Of a stretch of 64,000 nucleotides of DNA, positions 36,299-46,697 are shown piece after piece (position 1 is the first letter of the stretch; each line of letters opens with the position of its first letter). Source of the DNA: Echinicola jeungdonensis (GTDB lineage: Bacteria > Bacteroidota > Bacteroidia > Cytophagales > Cyclobacteriaceae); contig NZ_JAUFQT010000001.1 in the NCBI RefSeq assembly GCF_030409905.1, positions 3,123,001-3,187,000 on the forward strand. The letters are read 5' to 3'. The position numbers were made by a program, and so were the translations under genes. The notes under the pieces are model-generated. The model was not told the origin of the DNA. It was given only the letters and a program-made list of their open reading frames with translations, and searched no databases.

Positions 36299-37390
36299 TT
36301 ATGTCTGATTGATTTTAAATATGCGGTATTCTTTATACCCTTTGTAAAATTCCTTTACAGAGACCCTACAAATAGTATATACGGGTATTGCTAAAATCAT
36401 ACCCAGTATCCCGCCCACTTTTGCACCTGCAAAGATAATAACAAAAATTTCAAGTGGATGTGCTTTTACAGATTTAGAAAAAATTAATGGCTGTAAAACA
36501 ATATTATCGGTTAATTGGACGACCGAAAAAACACCCAAAATCTTTAAAATTAAAAATGTGATTTCCTGACTGCCTGCAAAATCCTCCGTGGACAGCCCCA
36601 CCAAAACGCCAAAAGTTGCTCCCAGGATAGGGCCTGCATAAGGGATAAGGTTAGCTACTGCAGCAAATACTGCAATGGTAAGTGCGTAATCCACTCCCAC
36701 AATTTTTAATCCAAGTGAAGCAATGGTGAAGATGGAAGTCATTTGGATTAGCAAGCCGACCAGGTAATTGGATAAAAGTCTTTCCACTTTGTGAAAGGTG
36801 GCCACTGAAAGTTCAAAATATTTATTGGGGACCAAATTGATGAAGTTTCTCCTCAATAGGCCGTTTTCTAGCAAAAGAAAAAAGGTGATAAAAACTACTG
36901 CCAATATGGTAATCAAAAAGGAACTGGTAGTATTGATTAGACCATTTACCAATCCTTGAACATTGATCTCATTCAGACTGAAAAACAAGGCTTCCCTAGC
37001 TTGAGTAAAGAGAAATCCAGGTTCATTTTTAATCAAATTCAAATCAATCAAAATGGATTCTATCTTACTGATAGGCTTTTGGATTTGGTCATAGAGAAAC
37101 TGGATGTCCAAGCCCTGCAGAACTTCGATTTGGGTAATTACCAAGGGGACAAACAATAAGGCTATTAGGAAAAAGATGGCTCCGATAGTGGCAAATGACG
37201 CCAAAATGGCCATCCACCTAGGGATATGCTGGCCAAAGACATGAATGCTGGTTAATTTATTGGTCAAGGGCCTCAAGGCCGCAGACAAAACTAGTGAAAT
37301 AATGAAATAAAAAGCAATATTGGAAAAATACCATCCTATAAATAAGATGGCTGCAACAAATAAAATGACATAAGTAATTAATTTCTGCAT
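36299..37390 (-). CDS. AI-2E/PerM family membrane permease
   Basis: 363 residues from ATG 37390 (MQKLITYVILFVAAILFIGWYF, split by eye into the first helix); a longer ORF begins at 37429 but adds a non-hydrophobic lead inside the upstream hairpin. Seven to eight hydrophobic segments, with the family region GVDYALTIAVFAAVANLIPY and GPILGATFGVLVGLS, and HPLEIFVIIFAGAKVGGILG cut across a loop. The family includes the TqsA autoinducer-2 exporter and sodium/proton antiporters, so substrate is open. Confidence 0.88.
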   Translation of the reverse strand: MQKLITYVILFVAAILFIGWYFSNIAFYFIISLVLSAALRPLTNKLTSIHVFGQHIPRWMAILASFATIGAIFFLIALLFVPLVITQIEVLQGLDIQFLYDQIQKPISKIESILIDLNLIKNEPGFLFTQAREALFFSLNEINVQGLVNGLINTTSSFLITILAVVFITFFLLLENGLLRRNFINLVPNKYFELSVATFHKVERLLSNYLVGLLIQMTSIFTIASLGLKIVGVDYALTIAVFAAVANLIPYAGPILGATFGVLVGLSTEDFAGSQEITFLILKILGVFSVVQLTDNIVLQPLIFSKSVKAHPLEIFVIIFAGAKVGGILGMILAIPVYTICRVSVKEFYKGYKEYRIFKINQT

Positions 37391-37404
37391 AATGTAAAAA
37401 TAAG

Positions 37405-37504
37405 AAAGAGACTGTTCCATTACCACCATGCCCGGGAAAAATGTGCCGGAATCATAAGTTTACGGGATAATTTTCCCGAGGTGGTGAATGGTACAGTCTC
37501 TTTT
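37405..37504 (-). repeat. Large imperfect inverted repeat between DUF3276 and AI-2E permease genes
   Basis: AGAGACTGT and CCATT...ACCACC...CGGGAAAA in the left arm (37407-37440) recur as the reverse complement in the right arm (37471-37504), about 28 pairs around a 30-nt loop. On minus a T-rich stretch follows, so it may terminate the DUF3276 transcript. Confidence 0.75.
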
Positions 37505-37521
37505 GTAGAATGCTTGGGATA

Positions 37522-37863
37522 TTAATCCCACTTCAAATCTTCCCCAAATTTATTGTCAGAATTGCTGGTTTCAGGTTCTGCTTCATATTGGGAAAAATCA
37601 AAGTCTGGCATCAATTCATTTTTGACATGGTCTACAGTATCCTGCAGGGCGTCAACGAATTTAGCAAAATCCTCTTTGTACAGGAAAATCTTATGTTTTT
37701 CATATACAAAATTGTCATCTCTAATTTTACGTTTACTCTCTGTGATGGTAAGGTAGTAATCGTTTGATCTTGTTGACTTGACATCAAAAAAGTAAGTTCT
37801 TTTTCCTGCTTTTACTTTTCTAGAGAAAATCTCCTCTCTGTCGTTTCCTTTATTCTCTTCCAC
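37522..37863 (-). CDS. PUR-alpha-like DNA/RNA-binding protein (DUF3276)
   Basis: 113 residues. The single PUR repeat reads EEIFSRKVKAGKRTYFFDVK, RSNDYYLTITESKR and KIFLYKEDFAKFVDAL, matching the DUF3276 PUR-alpha family of Bacteroidota and spirochaetes. The acidic C-terminus (DFDFSQYEAEPETS) is variable. It is expected to bind single-stranded nucleic acid as a dimer; its physiological target is unknown. Confidence 0.92.
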   Translation of the reverse strand: MEENKGNDREEIFSRKVKAGKRTYFFDVKSTRSNDYYLTITESKRKIRDDNFVYEKHKIFLYKEDFAKFVDALQDTVDHVKNELMPDFDFSQYEAEPETSNSDNKFGEDLKWD

Positions 37864-38027
37864 TGTCCTAATTTTTTATTACTTAATCAAGGATTTAAAT
37901 ACGATTGACAAGTTAAATCAATTCGGGAATTAAATTCAAGGGCTTTGAGAGATTTTTTTTTAAAAGCCCCTATTTTTTTTGGGGAAATAATTGATAACCC
38001 GTTGAATTTCTGAAAAAAATGAAATGA

Positions 38028-38057
38028 AAAAAGAGTGGCGGCCGGCCACTCTTTTTA
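38028..38057 (-). terminator. Terminator of the ferredoxin gene
   Basis: AGAGTGGC pairs with GCCACTCT, GC-rich centre, with T-runs on both strands, just after the ferredoxin stop. Confidence 0.85.
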
Positions 38058-38058
38058 T

Positions 38059-38451
<393 letters not shown>

Positions 38452-38574
38452 TCAATATACCAATACTCTGCTTGTAGTGCTAATTAATTTATAATGAATC
38501 TAGGTTAAACGTCCAAATTTCTCTTTTTGTTTACATTTTGGGTATCTTAGCGCTTTGAATTTAAAATTGGTATT

Positions 38575-39588
38575 ATGACCCTTCACGATAGAATCAATTC
38601 ATTCATTGCTTTAGGAAAACGAATCAAACAATTGACTCCTGAGGAGTTTGACGAATTGGCAAGAAAGGTGGAAAACCATAATAATTGGTTCACCCCAGAC
38701 CAAACCCGATTTGCTCTTAATCATCTTGAGGAAATTTTGCAGGAAAGATCTTTGGTGCAATGGTTAAAGCGGTATCCACTTTCTGATGATATTGACCCAA
38801 AAAAAGTGGGGATTATGATGGCTGGAAATATCCCTGCAGTGGGCTTTCATGACCTTATGACTGTCTTGCTAAGTGGACATGATGCCCATGTCAAACTTAG
38901 TTCTTCTGATAGGGTGTTGATCAAATGGTTGGTCAGGGAATTGATTACTATGAATCCTGCTTTTGCCAATAAGGTGTTTTTTGAGGATTTTCTGAAAAAT
39001 AAAGACGCCTATATTGCCACTGGATCCGATAATTCTGCACGATATTTTGATTACTATTTTGGCAAATACCCAAGCATAATCCGGAAAAACAGGACTTCAG
39101 TGGCTGTATTGGATGGATCGGAAACTAAAAGGGATTTTCAGGATTTAGCAAGGGATGTGTTTCAATATTTTGGGTTGGGCTGTCGTAATGTATCTAAATT
39201 TTATGTCAAAGATCCTGACCAGATCAAAGAGTTTTTGGATGCAATAGAGGGGGTTCAACCTCTGTTAAGCCATCACAAATACCTTAATAATTACGAATAT
39301 AACAAATCCATTTACCTAGTCAATAGGGAAAAACATCTGGACAATGGGTTTTTATTATGCAAGGAAAGTAAAGAGCTTGTTTCACCCATTGCAGTGCTTT
39401 ATTATGAAGTTTACCAGGATGAAGCTTCCTTGAAATCCAAATTGGAAGATAATCGCGATAAGATCCAATGTATGGTGAGCAACGGGGCTTGGCTGAAAGG
39501 AAGTGTTGCCTTTGGACAAGCTCAAAAACCAGGTGTGGAAGATTATGCAGACCATGTTGATACCATGGAATTCTTATTGTCCTTATAA
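38575..39588 (+). CDS. LuxC-type acyl-CoA reductase
   Basis: 337 residues, shorter than LuxC of luminous bacteria (about 480) but matching the Bacteroidota acyl-CoA reductase group. An aldehyde-dehydrogenase-like Rossmann region (KKVGIMMAGNIPAVGFHDLMTVL split) precedes the probable catalytic cysteine in YFGLGCRNVSK and ends with SVAFGQAQKPGVEDYADHVDT in part. It reduces acyl-CoA to aldehyde with NADPH. Product is unknown; it could feed wax or alcohol synthesis. Divergent from the ferredoxin gene. Confidence 0.88.
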   Translation: MTLHDRINSFIALGKRIKQLTPEEFDELARKVENHNNWFTPDQTRFALNHLEEILQERSLVQWLKRYPLSDDIDPKKVGIMMAGNIPAVGFHDLMTVLLSGHDAHVKLSSSDRVLIKWLVRELITMNPAFANKVFFEDFLKNKDAYIATGSDNSARYFDYYFGKYPSIIRKNRTSVAVLDGSETKRDFQDLARDVFQYFGLGCRNVSKFYVKDPDQIKEFLDAIEGVQPLLSHHKYLNNYEYNKSIYLVNREKHLDNGFLLCKESKELVSPIAVLYYEVYQDEASLKSKLEDNRDKIQCMVSNGAWLKGSVAFGQAQKPGVEDYADHVDTMEFLLSL

Positions 39589-40087
39589 AAGGGGCTTACT
39601 CAACCGCGATTTGTCTATTACTCATTTTGGGCATTATTTGAACATGTTGGAAAGTTCAATTGGGTTTTTGGGTGGCTAACCTTTAAAATCGAATATGAAT
39701 TTGATGAAAGGCTATTAGGTCATAAATCGTGGATTTATTATGTTTTTCTCTTATTATCACAGTATTGGATCCCTTCAAGGTAAAAAAAGCCAAGCTTAGA
39801 TTATCTGCTTTTGTCATTTATCATAATGAGAAAATCATCCCCAAACCTGCTTGAGGGCCTCCAGCCACAACGGTACATTCTTTCAGCATTATTTTTTTGC
39901 ATACTTACCTGAGCTACAGGCCATTTTTTGAATAATTGCCATTTGCATTTTAATTTAGTCCACTAAAACAAGAGAGGGTAGTCCAAAAAAGGATGAAGGG
40001 AAAGTTCTTTGTGAACTAGGCATTTTTGAAAATCCATGTAAATTGGAAAAAGAAACTTTTGATTCATTTTAGATCCAATAAAAACTT
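39589..40087. other. Intergenic stretch without visible feature
   Basis: 499 nt between acyl-CoA reductase and AtoE. Only short stop-rich frames on both strands; no repeat, RNA gene or clear terminator seen. Confidence 0.5.
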
Positions 40088-41401
40088 TTGCCTCAACAAA
40101 AGAAAAACATATCCTTTCCATCACCATTCGAGATAGCCATAGGTTTGACGGTTATCAGTATTATTTGGGCTTCTTTTGCAACTCTTGATACTGGGGAAAA
40201 GGTATTGGGAAGAACCTGGGAGGTCCTTGGGTTTTGGAAAGATGGTTTTTGGGGACTTTTGGAATTTACCATGCAAATGGTATTGATCCTGGTTTTAGGC
40301 CATGCTATCGCCATTTCCAAACCTGTTAACCGGATGTTGAACAAAATAGCAAACTTGGCCAAAACAAATACCCAAGCCGTAATGATTACCGGTATTTCAA
40401 CAATGGTGGCTGGTTTTCTAAATTGGGGATTTGGTTTGATCCTGGGAGCCATTTTGGCAAGAAAAATAGGGGAGGAGGCTCACGCAAACCGTAAACCAGT
40501 AAATTACTCCCTGGTAGCTGCTTCTGGATATTTGGGAATGTTAATTTGGCATGGAGGGTTTTCAGGTTCAGCCCCACTAAAAGTTGCCGAACCCCAACAT
40601 TTTTTGATGGACAAAATTGGAATTATTCCAATAGAGGCCACTTTGCTTAGTGGTTTTAATTTAAAGATAAATCTGATCCTTTTTCTTGCAATAGGAGTAA
40701 CTCTATTTGCTCTTTCCAAAGTGCATTTTAAAACAAATTTCCCTCCCGAACTTTCAAAGAAAAATAAAAAAGTTTTCCAAAAGTCAAGTTCCGGGTTTTC
40801 GGGAATTATCGTGGGAGGGATAATGGTGGTTTTGGCTTTATCGGAAATATGGTTCCAAACGGGCCAAGGTTTGGGCTTTGTTCATTTAAACTATATCAAT
40901 TTTTTACTTTTTGGATTGGCATTAGTATTTCACATTAATTTAAGTTCATTTGTTAAGGCTATTAAAAATGCCATTGCAGGAGCAAGTGGAATAATCCTTC
41001 AATTCCCATTTTATGCAGCCATTTTAGGAGTATTAAAAGAATCAGGCTTGTTGGTCCTGGTTGCCGATTTTTTTGTAAAAATCAGCTCCCCAGTCAGTTT
41101 TCCCTTATATGCTTTATTTAGTGCAGGTTTGATCAATTTGTTTGTTCCCTCCGGTGGAGGTCAATGGGCAGTACAAGGGCCTGTGATAATTGAAGCTGCC
41201 CAAAAAATGAATTTATCCATTCCCCAAATGATTATGATAATGGCCTACGGTGATCAATTGACCAATATGCTTCAACCCTTTTGGGCTTTACCCCTGTTGG
41301 CGATTACAGGTGTGGCGCCAAAAGAATTGTTGAAATATACCTTTTATTTTTTTATGGTGGGGGGAATTGTTTTGGGGATTGGGGTGTATTTGGCCTTTTA
41401 A
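40088..41401 (+). CDS. atoE: Short-chain fatty acid transporter (AtoE family)
   Basis: 437 residues, about ten to twelve hydrophobic segments. AtoE-family sequence includes MVAGFLNWGFGLILGA, ASGYLGMLIWHGGFSGSAPL and LFVPSGGGQWAVQGP. The start is a TTG at 40088: two in-frame stops lie just upstream (40070 and 40079) and no ATG fits. It is expected to import short-chain fatty acids such as butyrate or acetoacetate. Monocistronic. Confidence 0.9.
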   Translation: MPQQKKNISFPSPFEIAIGLTVISIIWASFATLDTGEKVLGRTWEVLGFWKDGFWGLLEFTMQMVLILVLGHAIAISKPVNRMLNKIANLAKTNTQAVMITGISTMVAGFLNWGFGLILGAILARKIGEEAHANRKPVNYSLVAASGYLGMLIWHGGFSGSAPLKVAEPQHFLMDKIGIIPIEATLLSGFNLKINLILFLAIGVTLFALSKVHFKTNFPPELSKKNKKVFQKSSSGFSGIIVGGIMVVLALSEIWFQTGQGLGFVHLNYINFLLFGLALVFHINLSSFVKAIKNAIAGASGIILQFPFYAAILGVLKESGLLVLVADFFVKISSPVSFPLYALFSAGLINLFVPSGGGQWAVQGPVIIEAAQKMNLSIPQMIMIMAYGDQLTNMLQPFWALPLLAITGVAPKELLKYTFYFFMVGGIVLGIGVYLAF

Positions 41402-41511
41402 AAAGAGGTGATTTAGAAAAAACAAGTTGAAAAAGCAGCAATAAGTTATTTTAAACCCTTATAAATAAGTAATAATACTTAGTGCGGGCTTCTATTTTTC
41501 GGCTAAAACCG

Positions 41512-41519
41512 TATCTTTG
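41512..41519 (+). promoter_or_regulatory. Promoter -7 element of the aconitase gene
   Basis: TATCTTTG followed by C, 49 nt upstream of the ATG, predicting a leader of about 44 nt. -33 box is poor. Confidence 0.5.
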
Positions 41520-41567
41520 CCAACGATTTAAATGAAATCAAGTTATCACTAAAATAATTCATTTCAA

Positions 41568-43832
41568 ATGGCATTTGATATAGAAATGATCAAGGCAGTG
41601 TATGCGAAGTATCCTGAGCGTATCGCGGCTGCCAGGAAGGTAGTGGGAAAACCGCTTACTTTAGCAGAGAAAATACTTTACGCTCACTTGTGGGATGGAG
41701 ATGCTTCACAAAGCTTTGATAGAGGAAAATCATATGTGGATTTTGCTCCTGATAGAGTTGCCATGCAAGATGCAACAGCTCAAATGGCCCTTTTGCAGTT
41801 CATGCAAGCTGGCAAGGAAAAAGTAGCAGTACCTTCAACTGCCCACTGTGACCACCTTATCTTGGCACAAAACGGGGCAAAAGAAGATTTGAAAAGCTCT
41901 CTTTCTGCCAGTGGTGAAGTATTTAACTTTTTGGAGTCTGTATCTAATAAATATGGAATAGGATTCTGGAAACCAGGTGCAGGGATTATCCACCAAGTGG
42001 TTTTGGAAAACTATGCATTCCCAGGTGGAATGATGATCGGTACTGACTCCCATACTGTAAATGCCGGAGGTCTTGGTATGGTTGCTATTGGTGTTGGGGG
42101 TGCAGATGCCGTTGACGTGATGGCAGGAATGCCTTGGGAACTTAAATTTCCTAAATTAATTGGAGTGAAGTTGACCGGTAAAATGAACGGTTGGACTTCA
42201 GCAAAAGATGTGATTTTGAAAGTGGCCGGTATCCTTACCGTAAAAGGAGGAACTGGTTGCATTGTTGAATATTTCGGAGAGGGTGCCAAGTCCCTTTCTG
42301 CTACCGGTAAAGGTACCATTTGTAATATGGGTGCTGAAATCGGGGCTACCACTTCTACATTTGGTTATGATGAGTCCATGGAGCGTTACCTGAGATCAAC
42401 CGACCGTTCTGATGTAGCTGACTTGGCTAATGAAGTGAAAGAACACTTGACCGGAGATGAGGAAGTTTATTCCAACCCTGAAAAATACTTTGACCAGGTA
42501 ATTGAAATTGACCTTTCTACCCTAGAGCCACATATCAATGGACCTTTCACCCCAGATAGAGCTACTCCTGTTTCTCAGATCAGAGAAGAAGCTGAGAAAA
42601 ATGGTTGGCCTACTAAAGTAGAATGGGGATTGATTGGTTCTTGTACCAACTCTTCTTATGAAGATTTATCTAGAGCTTCCTCCATTGCTCAACAAGCAGT
42701 TGATAAGAATTTGAAGACCAAGGCAGAATTTGGCATCAACCCAGGATCAGAACAAGTAAGGTTTACCGCGGAAAGAGATGGATTGCTGAAGATATTTGAA
42801 GATTTGGATGCCACTATCTTTACCAATGCTTGTGGACCTTGTATTGGTCAATGGGCAAGAACCGGCGCTGACAAACAAGAGAAAAATACCATTGTTCACT
42901 CTTTCAACAGAAACTTCTCTAAGCGTGCAGATGGCAACCCTAATACGCATGCTTTTGTAACTTCTCCGGAGATGGTTGCTGCAATTGCTATTTCCGGTGA
43001 TTTAGGGTTCAATCCGCTTACTGATACCCTTAAAAATGCTGATGGGGAAGAAGTAAAGCTTGATCCACCAAAAGGGAAAGAACTTCCAGAAAAAGGTTTT
43101 GCAGTTGAAGATAATGGATACCAGGCACCTGCAGAAGACGGAAGCGGGGTAGAAGTAGTAGTAAAATCTGATTCCAAGCGTTTGCAATTACTTGAGCCTT
43201 TCCAACCTTGGGATGGTCAAAATATTACCGGTGCTAAGCTATTGATTAAAGCTTATGGTAAATGTACCACTGACCACATCTCTATGGCAGGCCCATGGTT
43301 GAGGTTTAGAGGTCACTTGGATAATATTTCCGATAACTGCTTGATTGGTGCGGTGAATGCATTTAACGAAGCCACCAATTCTGTGAAAAGTCAATTGACC
43401 GGTGAATATGGTCCCGTACCTGCTACTCAAAGGGAATATAAAGAAGCAGGTATCCCAACTATAGTAGTAGGTGACCATAACTATGGTGAGGGTTCTTCCA
43501 GAGAACATGCAGCCATGGAGCCAAGACATTTGGGAGTGAAAGCTGTTTTGGTGAAATCTTTTGCCAGGATTCACGAAACCAATTTGAAGAAGCAGGGTAT
43601 GCTTGCCTTGACTTTTGAAAATGAAACTGATTATGACAAAATCCAGGAGGACGATACCATCAACTTCCTTGATTTGGATCAATTTGCTCCTGAGAAACCA
43701 TTGACCTTGGAATTTGTCCATGCTGATGGTTCAAAAGATGTGATTATAGCCAACCATAGTTATAATGAAGCTCAAATTAATTGGTTTAAAGCGGGATCTG
43801 CTTTAAACTTGATTAAAGCTCAGGAGAAATAA
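41568..43832 (+). CDS. acn: Aconitate hydratase, mitochondrial type
   Basis: 754 residues, the length of mitochondrial-type aconitase. Iron-sulfur cysteines lie in [10 protein letters not shown] and ACGPCIGQW. Substrate and swivel-domain motifs include [22 protein letters not shown] and [19 protein letters not shown] split at its centre. It interconverts citrate and isocitrate in the TCA cycle. Monocistronic with its own promoter and terminator. Confidence 0.97.
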   Translation: MAFDIEMIKAVYAKYPERIAAARKVVGKPLTLAEKILYAHLWDGDASQSFDRGKSYVDFAPDRVAMQDATAQMALLQFMQAGKEKVAVPSTAHCDHLILAQNGAKEDLKSSLSASGEVFNFLESVSNKYGIGFWKPGAGIIHQVVLENYAFPGGMMIGTDSHTVNAGGLGMVAIGVGGADAVDVMAGMPWELKFPKLIGVKLTGKMNGWTSAKDVILKVAGILTVKGGTGCIVEYFGEGAKSLSATGKGTICNMGAEIGATTSTFGYDESMERYLRSTDRSDVADLANEVKEHLTGDEEVYSNPEKYFDQVIEIDLSTLEPHINGPFTPDRATPVSQIREEAEKNGWPTKVEWGLIGSCTNSSYEDLSRASSIAQQAVDKNLKTKAEFGINPGSEQVRFTAERDGLLKIFEDLDATIFTNACGPCIGQWARTGADKQEKNTIVHSFNRNFSKRADGNPNTHAFVTSPEMVAAIAISGDLGFNPLTDTLKNADGEEVKLDPPKGKELPEKGFAVEDNGYQAPAEDGSGVEVVVKSDSKRLQLLEPFQPWDGQNITGAKLLIKAYGKCTTDHISMAGPWLRFRGHLDNISDNCLIGAVNAFNEATNSVKSQLTGEYGPVPATQREYKEAGIPTIVVGDHNYGEGSSREHAAMEPRHLGVKAVLVKSFARIHETNLKKQGMLALTFENETDYDKIQEDDTINFLDLDQFAPEKPLTLEFVHADGSKDVIIANHSYNEAQINWFKAGSALNLIKAQEK

Positions 43833-43856
43833 AATAAAAATAAAATAATTAATTTT

Positions 43857-43889
43857 AAGCCTCTTGGACTTCCCAAGGGGCTTTTTTAA
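43857..43889 (+). terminator. Terminator of the aconitase gene
   Basis: AGCCTCTTGG pairs with CCAAGGGGCT (one G-U), followed by a T-run. Confidence 0.88.
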
Positions 43890-44102
43890 TTTCTTGGTTT
43901 TTATGTTTTCGTCTTTAATTCTCCCTAATTATAATTTATCAGGGTTTATTGGGGTGTTTTTTACCCTGTCCCATTTTTATTTTTTGAAAATGAATAGGTT
44001 TTAAGTGGTTTTAAAATAAAATATCACATATTTAATGATAATAAACAAGAATTTGGTAATTGACGCAACTTTGAGTTATTTTTAGAGGTACGGAATGAAC
44101 TT

Positions 44103-46697
44103 ATGAAAAAAGGGGGAATCAATAATACTTTTAAGAAAATAATCCATCAATCTCCGGAAATGGTGTTTTTGGTGGATAACAGTTCCCCATATTGGATTTT
44201 TTATTCGAACAGGGCTTTTGAAAAACAAATAGGAGAATCATTAAAAGAAAAAAATCTTGCAGGTTTGGGTCTGGATGTTAGTTCTTATCTTTTTAAGGAA
44301 GAGTTGATCATACCATTTAATGAAAAATATTATCTTTTTAAAGTAGAGTTTCCAAATGAAAATTCCGATTACTTTTTATTTTATAATGGTAAGGAAATCG
44401 GTACAAAAGGGGGGGCCGATTATAATGAATCCCAAAAATTCAATAATTCACCAAATGACATTCTAGCCATCGCTACTGATAATTTTTTTACCTGGGTCAA
44501 TGGTAGTGTAAAGAATGTTTTGGGTTATTCCCCGGATGAATTAATAAATGTTGAGTTGGACCACTTTCTCCATCCTGATGAAAGGGAGGCCTTTAAGGAA
44601 AGATTAAAGGAAATTAATTCTTCCGGGCAAGATCAAATTAAAATTGTCCATCGATTTTTGACCAAAAATGGAGATTATTCCTGGGTAGAGTGGCATGTCC
44701 AAGTGGATGAAGAAAAGTACTATTTAATCGGAAGGGATATTAACGAGTTTCAAGAATTGTCCCAGGATTTAAATTTTCAGAATTCCCTGTTTGATAAAAT
44801 ACCTGAAATGGTGGTTTTGGCAGGGCCAACAGGTGATATAATAAAAGCAAATTTGGAAGCGGCTTCTTTTTTTGGGGTAGAGGAGAGTCGATTAGGAGAT
44901 TCTCTTCATGCGGGGTTAACCTCCTTTTTTATGGACAAAAAAGTTTGGCAGGATGCCTTAATAAATTTGGAGGGGACCCCTGATTATAAAATTGAAAAAG
45001 TTCGGCTTCAAAACGAAGGAATTGAAAAATCCTTTGACATTAGCCTAAGGAAAATCCCTATTGAAGATTCTTTCAATATTTTATTGGCTTTTAATGAAAT
45101 TAAGGAAGAAGGAAAAGAGGATGTCCTTCAAAAAAATGTTCAATTTTTGAAGCATCTTACCGACCAGGTTCCCGGACTTTTATTCCAATTGGTGCTTGAT
45201 CAAGAAGGGAAAATGAATTTTCCCTATTTAAACACTGGTTCCTTAAATGTATTTGGAAGTGAAAAAGCTTTTAACGAAAAGGATAACGACTTCAACTATT
45301 TTATTAGCAAAGTGCATCCCAAAGACATTGGGAAAATAGTTTCCTCAACGGTAAATTCTGCCAAAAACCTTGTTCCGTGGAAAAGTCAATTTCGCATTAA
45401 GCTGGGTGAGGGAAAGGGATATCGATGGATGCTGGGCTCTGCAATGCCCACTGAGTTGGACAATGGGGAGGTTCACTGGTATGGATATTTATCTGATATT
45501 GATGAAGTAAAACAGTTTGAAAAGAAACTTAAAAAATCCAAAGAATCAGCAGAGAAGGCAAGTAAGCTTAAGTCCGAATTTATTTCCATGATCAGCCATG
45601 AGATTAGGACTCCCTTGAATGCTATTTCGGGATCTGTGTACTCCCTGTTGAATGAACCGCATTCTCACCCCCAAGAGATGGCTCTGAATACCATCAATTT
45701 TGCAGTGGATAACCTCATCATTATGATCAATGATCTCCTGGATTTCCAGAAAATGGAGGCCAATAAAATGGAACTGGAAAAGCAACCCTTTAATTTGAAA
45801 TTGTTGTTGAATCAGGTGATTAATGGACTGCAATATCAAGCCCAGGAGTCAAAAAACAATTTGCATCTGGTAGTTTCTGACCGATTGGATGTGGAAGTTT
45901 TAGGGGATAAGATCAGGTTGATCCAAGTGATTAATAACTTGGTGACCAATGCCTTGAAATTTACCAATGAGGGTAAAGTGGATGTAACAGCTACCCTGGT
46001 TCAGGAAAATGAGGAGCAAGTAGAAGTTTTCATTGAGGTCAAAGATACAGGAATTGGCATTGCAAAGGAGAATTTTGAAAAGGTATTCAATGATTTTGAC
46101 CAGGTTAATCAAACTTTCAGTAAAAAATACGGTGGAACAGGATTAGGGATGTCCATTACCAAAAAAATCCTGGAAAGAATGGGTAGTGAAATAAAATTGG
46201 AATCCGAGCTTGGAGTGGGGTCCACATTTTATTTTGAGTTGATCCTGGGAAAAGCCCCAGGGAAAGGTCAATTGGTGGACGAAGCGTTGATGCCAGCTCC
46301 TGAAGAAATCCAAACATCCTCTGAAAATGTCCAAGTTTTATTTGCCGAGGATAACGATGTTAATGCTTTGGTTGTAGGAAAAATCATGAAAAGGTGGGGG
46401 TATGATTGTGATCGGGTAAACAATGGCCAGGAAGCAGTAGAAGCGGTGGACAAGAAGAAATATGACCTGATCCTAATGGATATTCAAATGCCCGTAATGG
46501 ATGGGTTTACCGCTTCCGAAATTATTAAGAAAAAACAAGATATTCCTATAATTGCCCTAACGGCTGCTTCAAAAGCAGAGGTGTTGAATAAAATAGAAAA
46601 AAGCGGAATGGAAAGATTTTTATCCAAACCCATTGATGCCGTGGAACTACACCAAAACATCAAAGAATTGGTCAATGGTAAAAGTTATATGTCTTGA
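44103..46697 (+). CDS. PAS-domain hybrid histidine kinase with receiver
   Basis: 864 residues, no membrane segment, so cytoplasmic. Three to four PAS-like domains fill about 1-470 (PDELINVELDHFLHPDERE, LFDKIPEMVVLAGPTGDIIK in parts). The HisKA domain carries His499 in MISHEIRTPLNAISG; HATPase has NNLVTNALKFT, DTGIGI and GTGLGMSI. A receiver follows with phospho-acceptor Asp793 in LILMDIQMPVMDG and the conserved Lys in FLSKPID. No Hpt or output domain, so it must relay onward to partners elsewhere. Overlaps the convergent TPR gene by 13 nt. Confidence 0.94.
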   Translation: MKKGGINNTFKKIIHQSPEMVFLVDNSSPYWIFYSNRAFEKQIGESLKEKNLAGLGLDVSSYLFKEELIIPFNEKYYLFKVEFPNENSDYFLFYNGKEIGTKGGADYNESQKFNNSPNDILAIATDNFFTWVNGSVKNVLGYSPDELINVELDHFLHPDEREAFKERLKEINSSGQDQIKIVHRFLTKNGDYSWVEWHVQVDEEKYYLIGRDINEFQELSQDLNFQNSLFDKIPEMVVLAGPTGDIIKANLEAASFFGVEESRLGDSLHAGLTSFFMDKKVWQDALINLEGTPDYKIEKVRLQNEGIEKSFDISLRKIPIEDSFNILLAFNEIKEEGKEDVLQKNVQFLKHLTDQVPGLLFQLVLDQEGKMNFPYLNTGSLNVFGSEKAFNEKDNDFNYFISKVHPKDIGKIVSSTVNSAKNLVPWKSQFRIKLGEGKGYRWMLGSAMPTELDNGEVHWYGYLSDIDEVKQFEKKLKKSKESAEKASKLKSEFISMISHEIRTPLNAISGSVYSLLNEPHSHPQEMALNTINFAVDNLIIMINDLLDFQKMEANKMELEKQPFNLKLLLNQVINGLQYQAQESKNNLHLVVSDRLDVEVLGDKIRLIQVINNLVTNALKFTNEGKVDVTATLVQENEEQVEVFIEVKDTGIGIAKENFEKVFNDFDQVNQTFSKKYGGTGLGMSITKKILERMGSEIKLESELGVGSTFYFELILGKAPGKGQLVDEALMPAPEEIQTSSENVQVLFAEDNDVNALVVGKIMKRWGYDCDRVNNGQEAVEAVDKKKYDLILMDIQMPVMDGFTASEIIKKKQDIPIIALTAASKAEVLNKIEKSGMERFLSKPIDAVELHQNIKELVNGKSYMS

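Noticed and set aside
39840..39990. Short minus-strand ORFs in the gap before atoE
   Set aside because: 31 codons or fewer, no membrane segment, no promoter or terminator, no recognisable family.
43239..43721. 160-codon minus-strand ORF
   Set aside because: Antisense to the aconitase C-terminal swivel domain.
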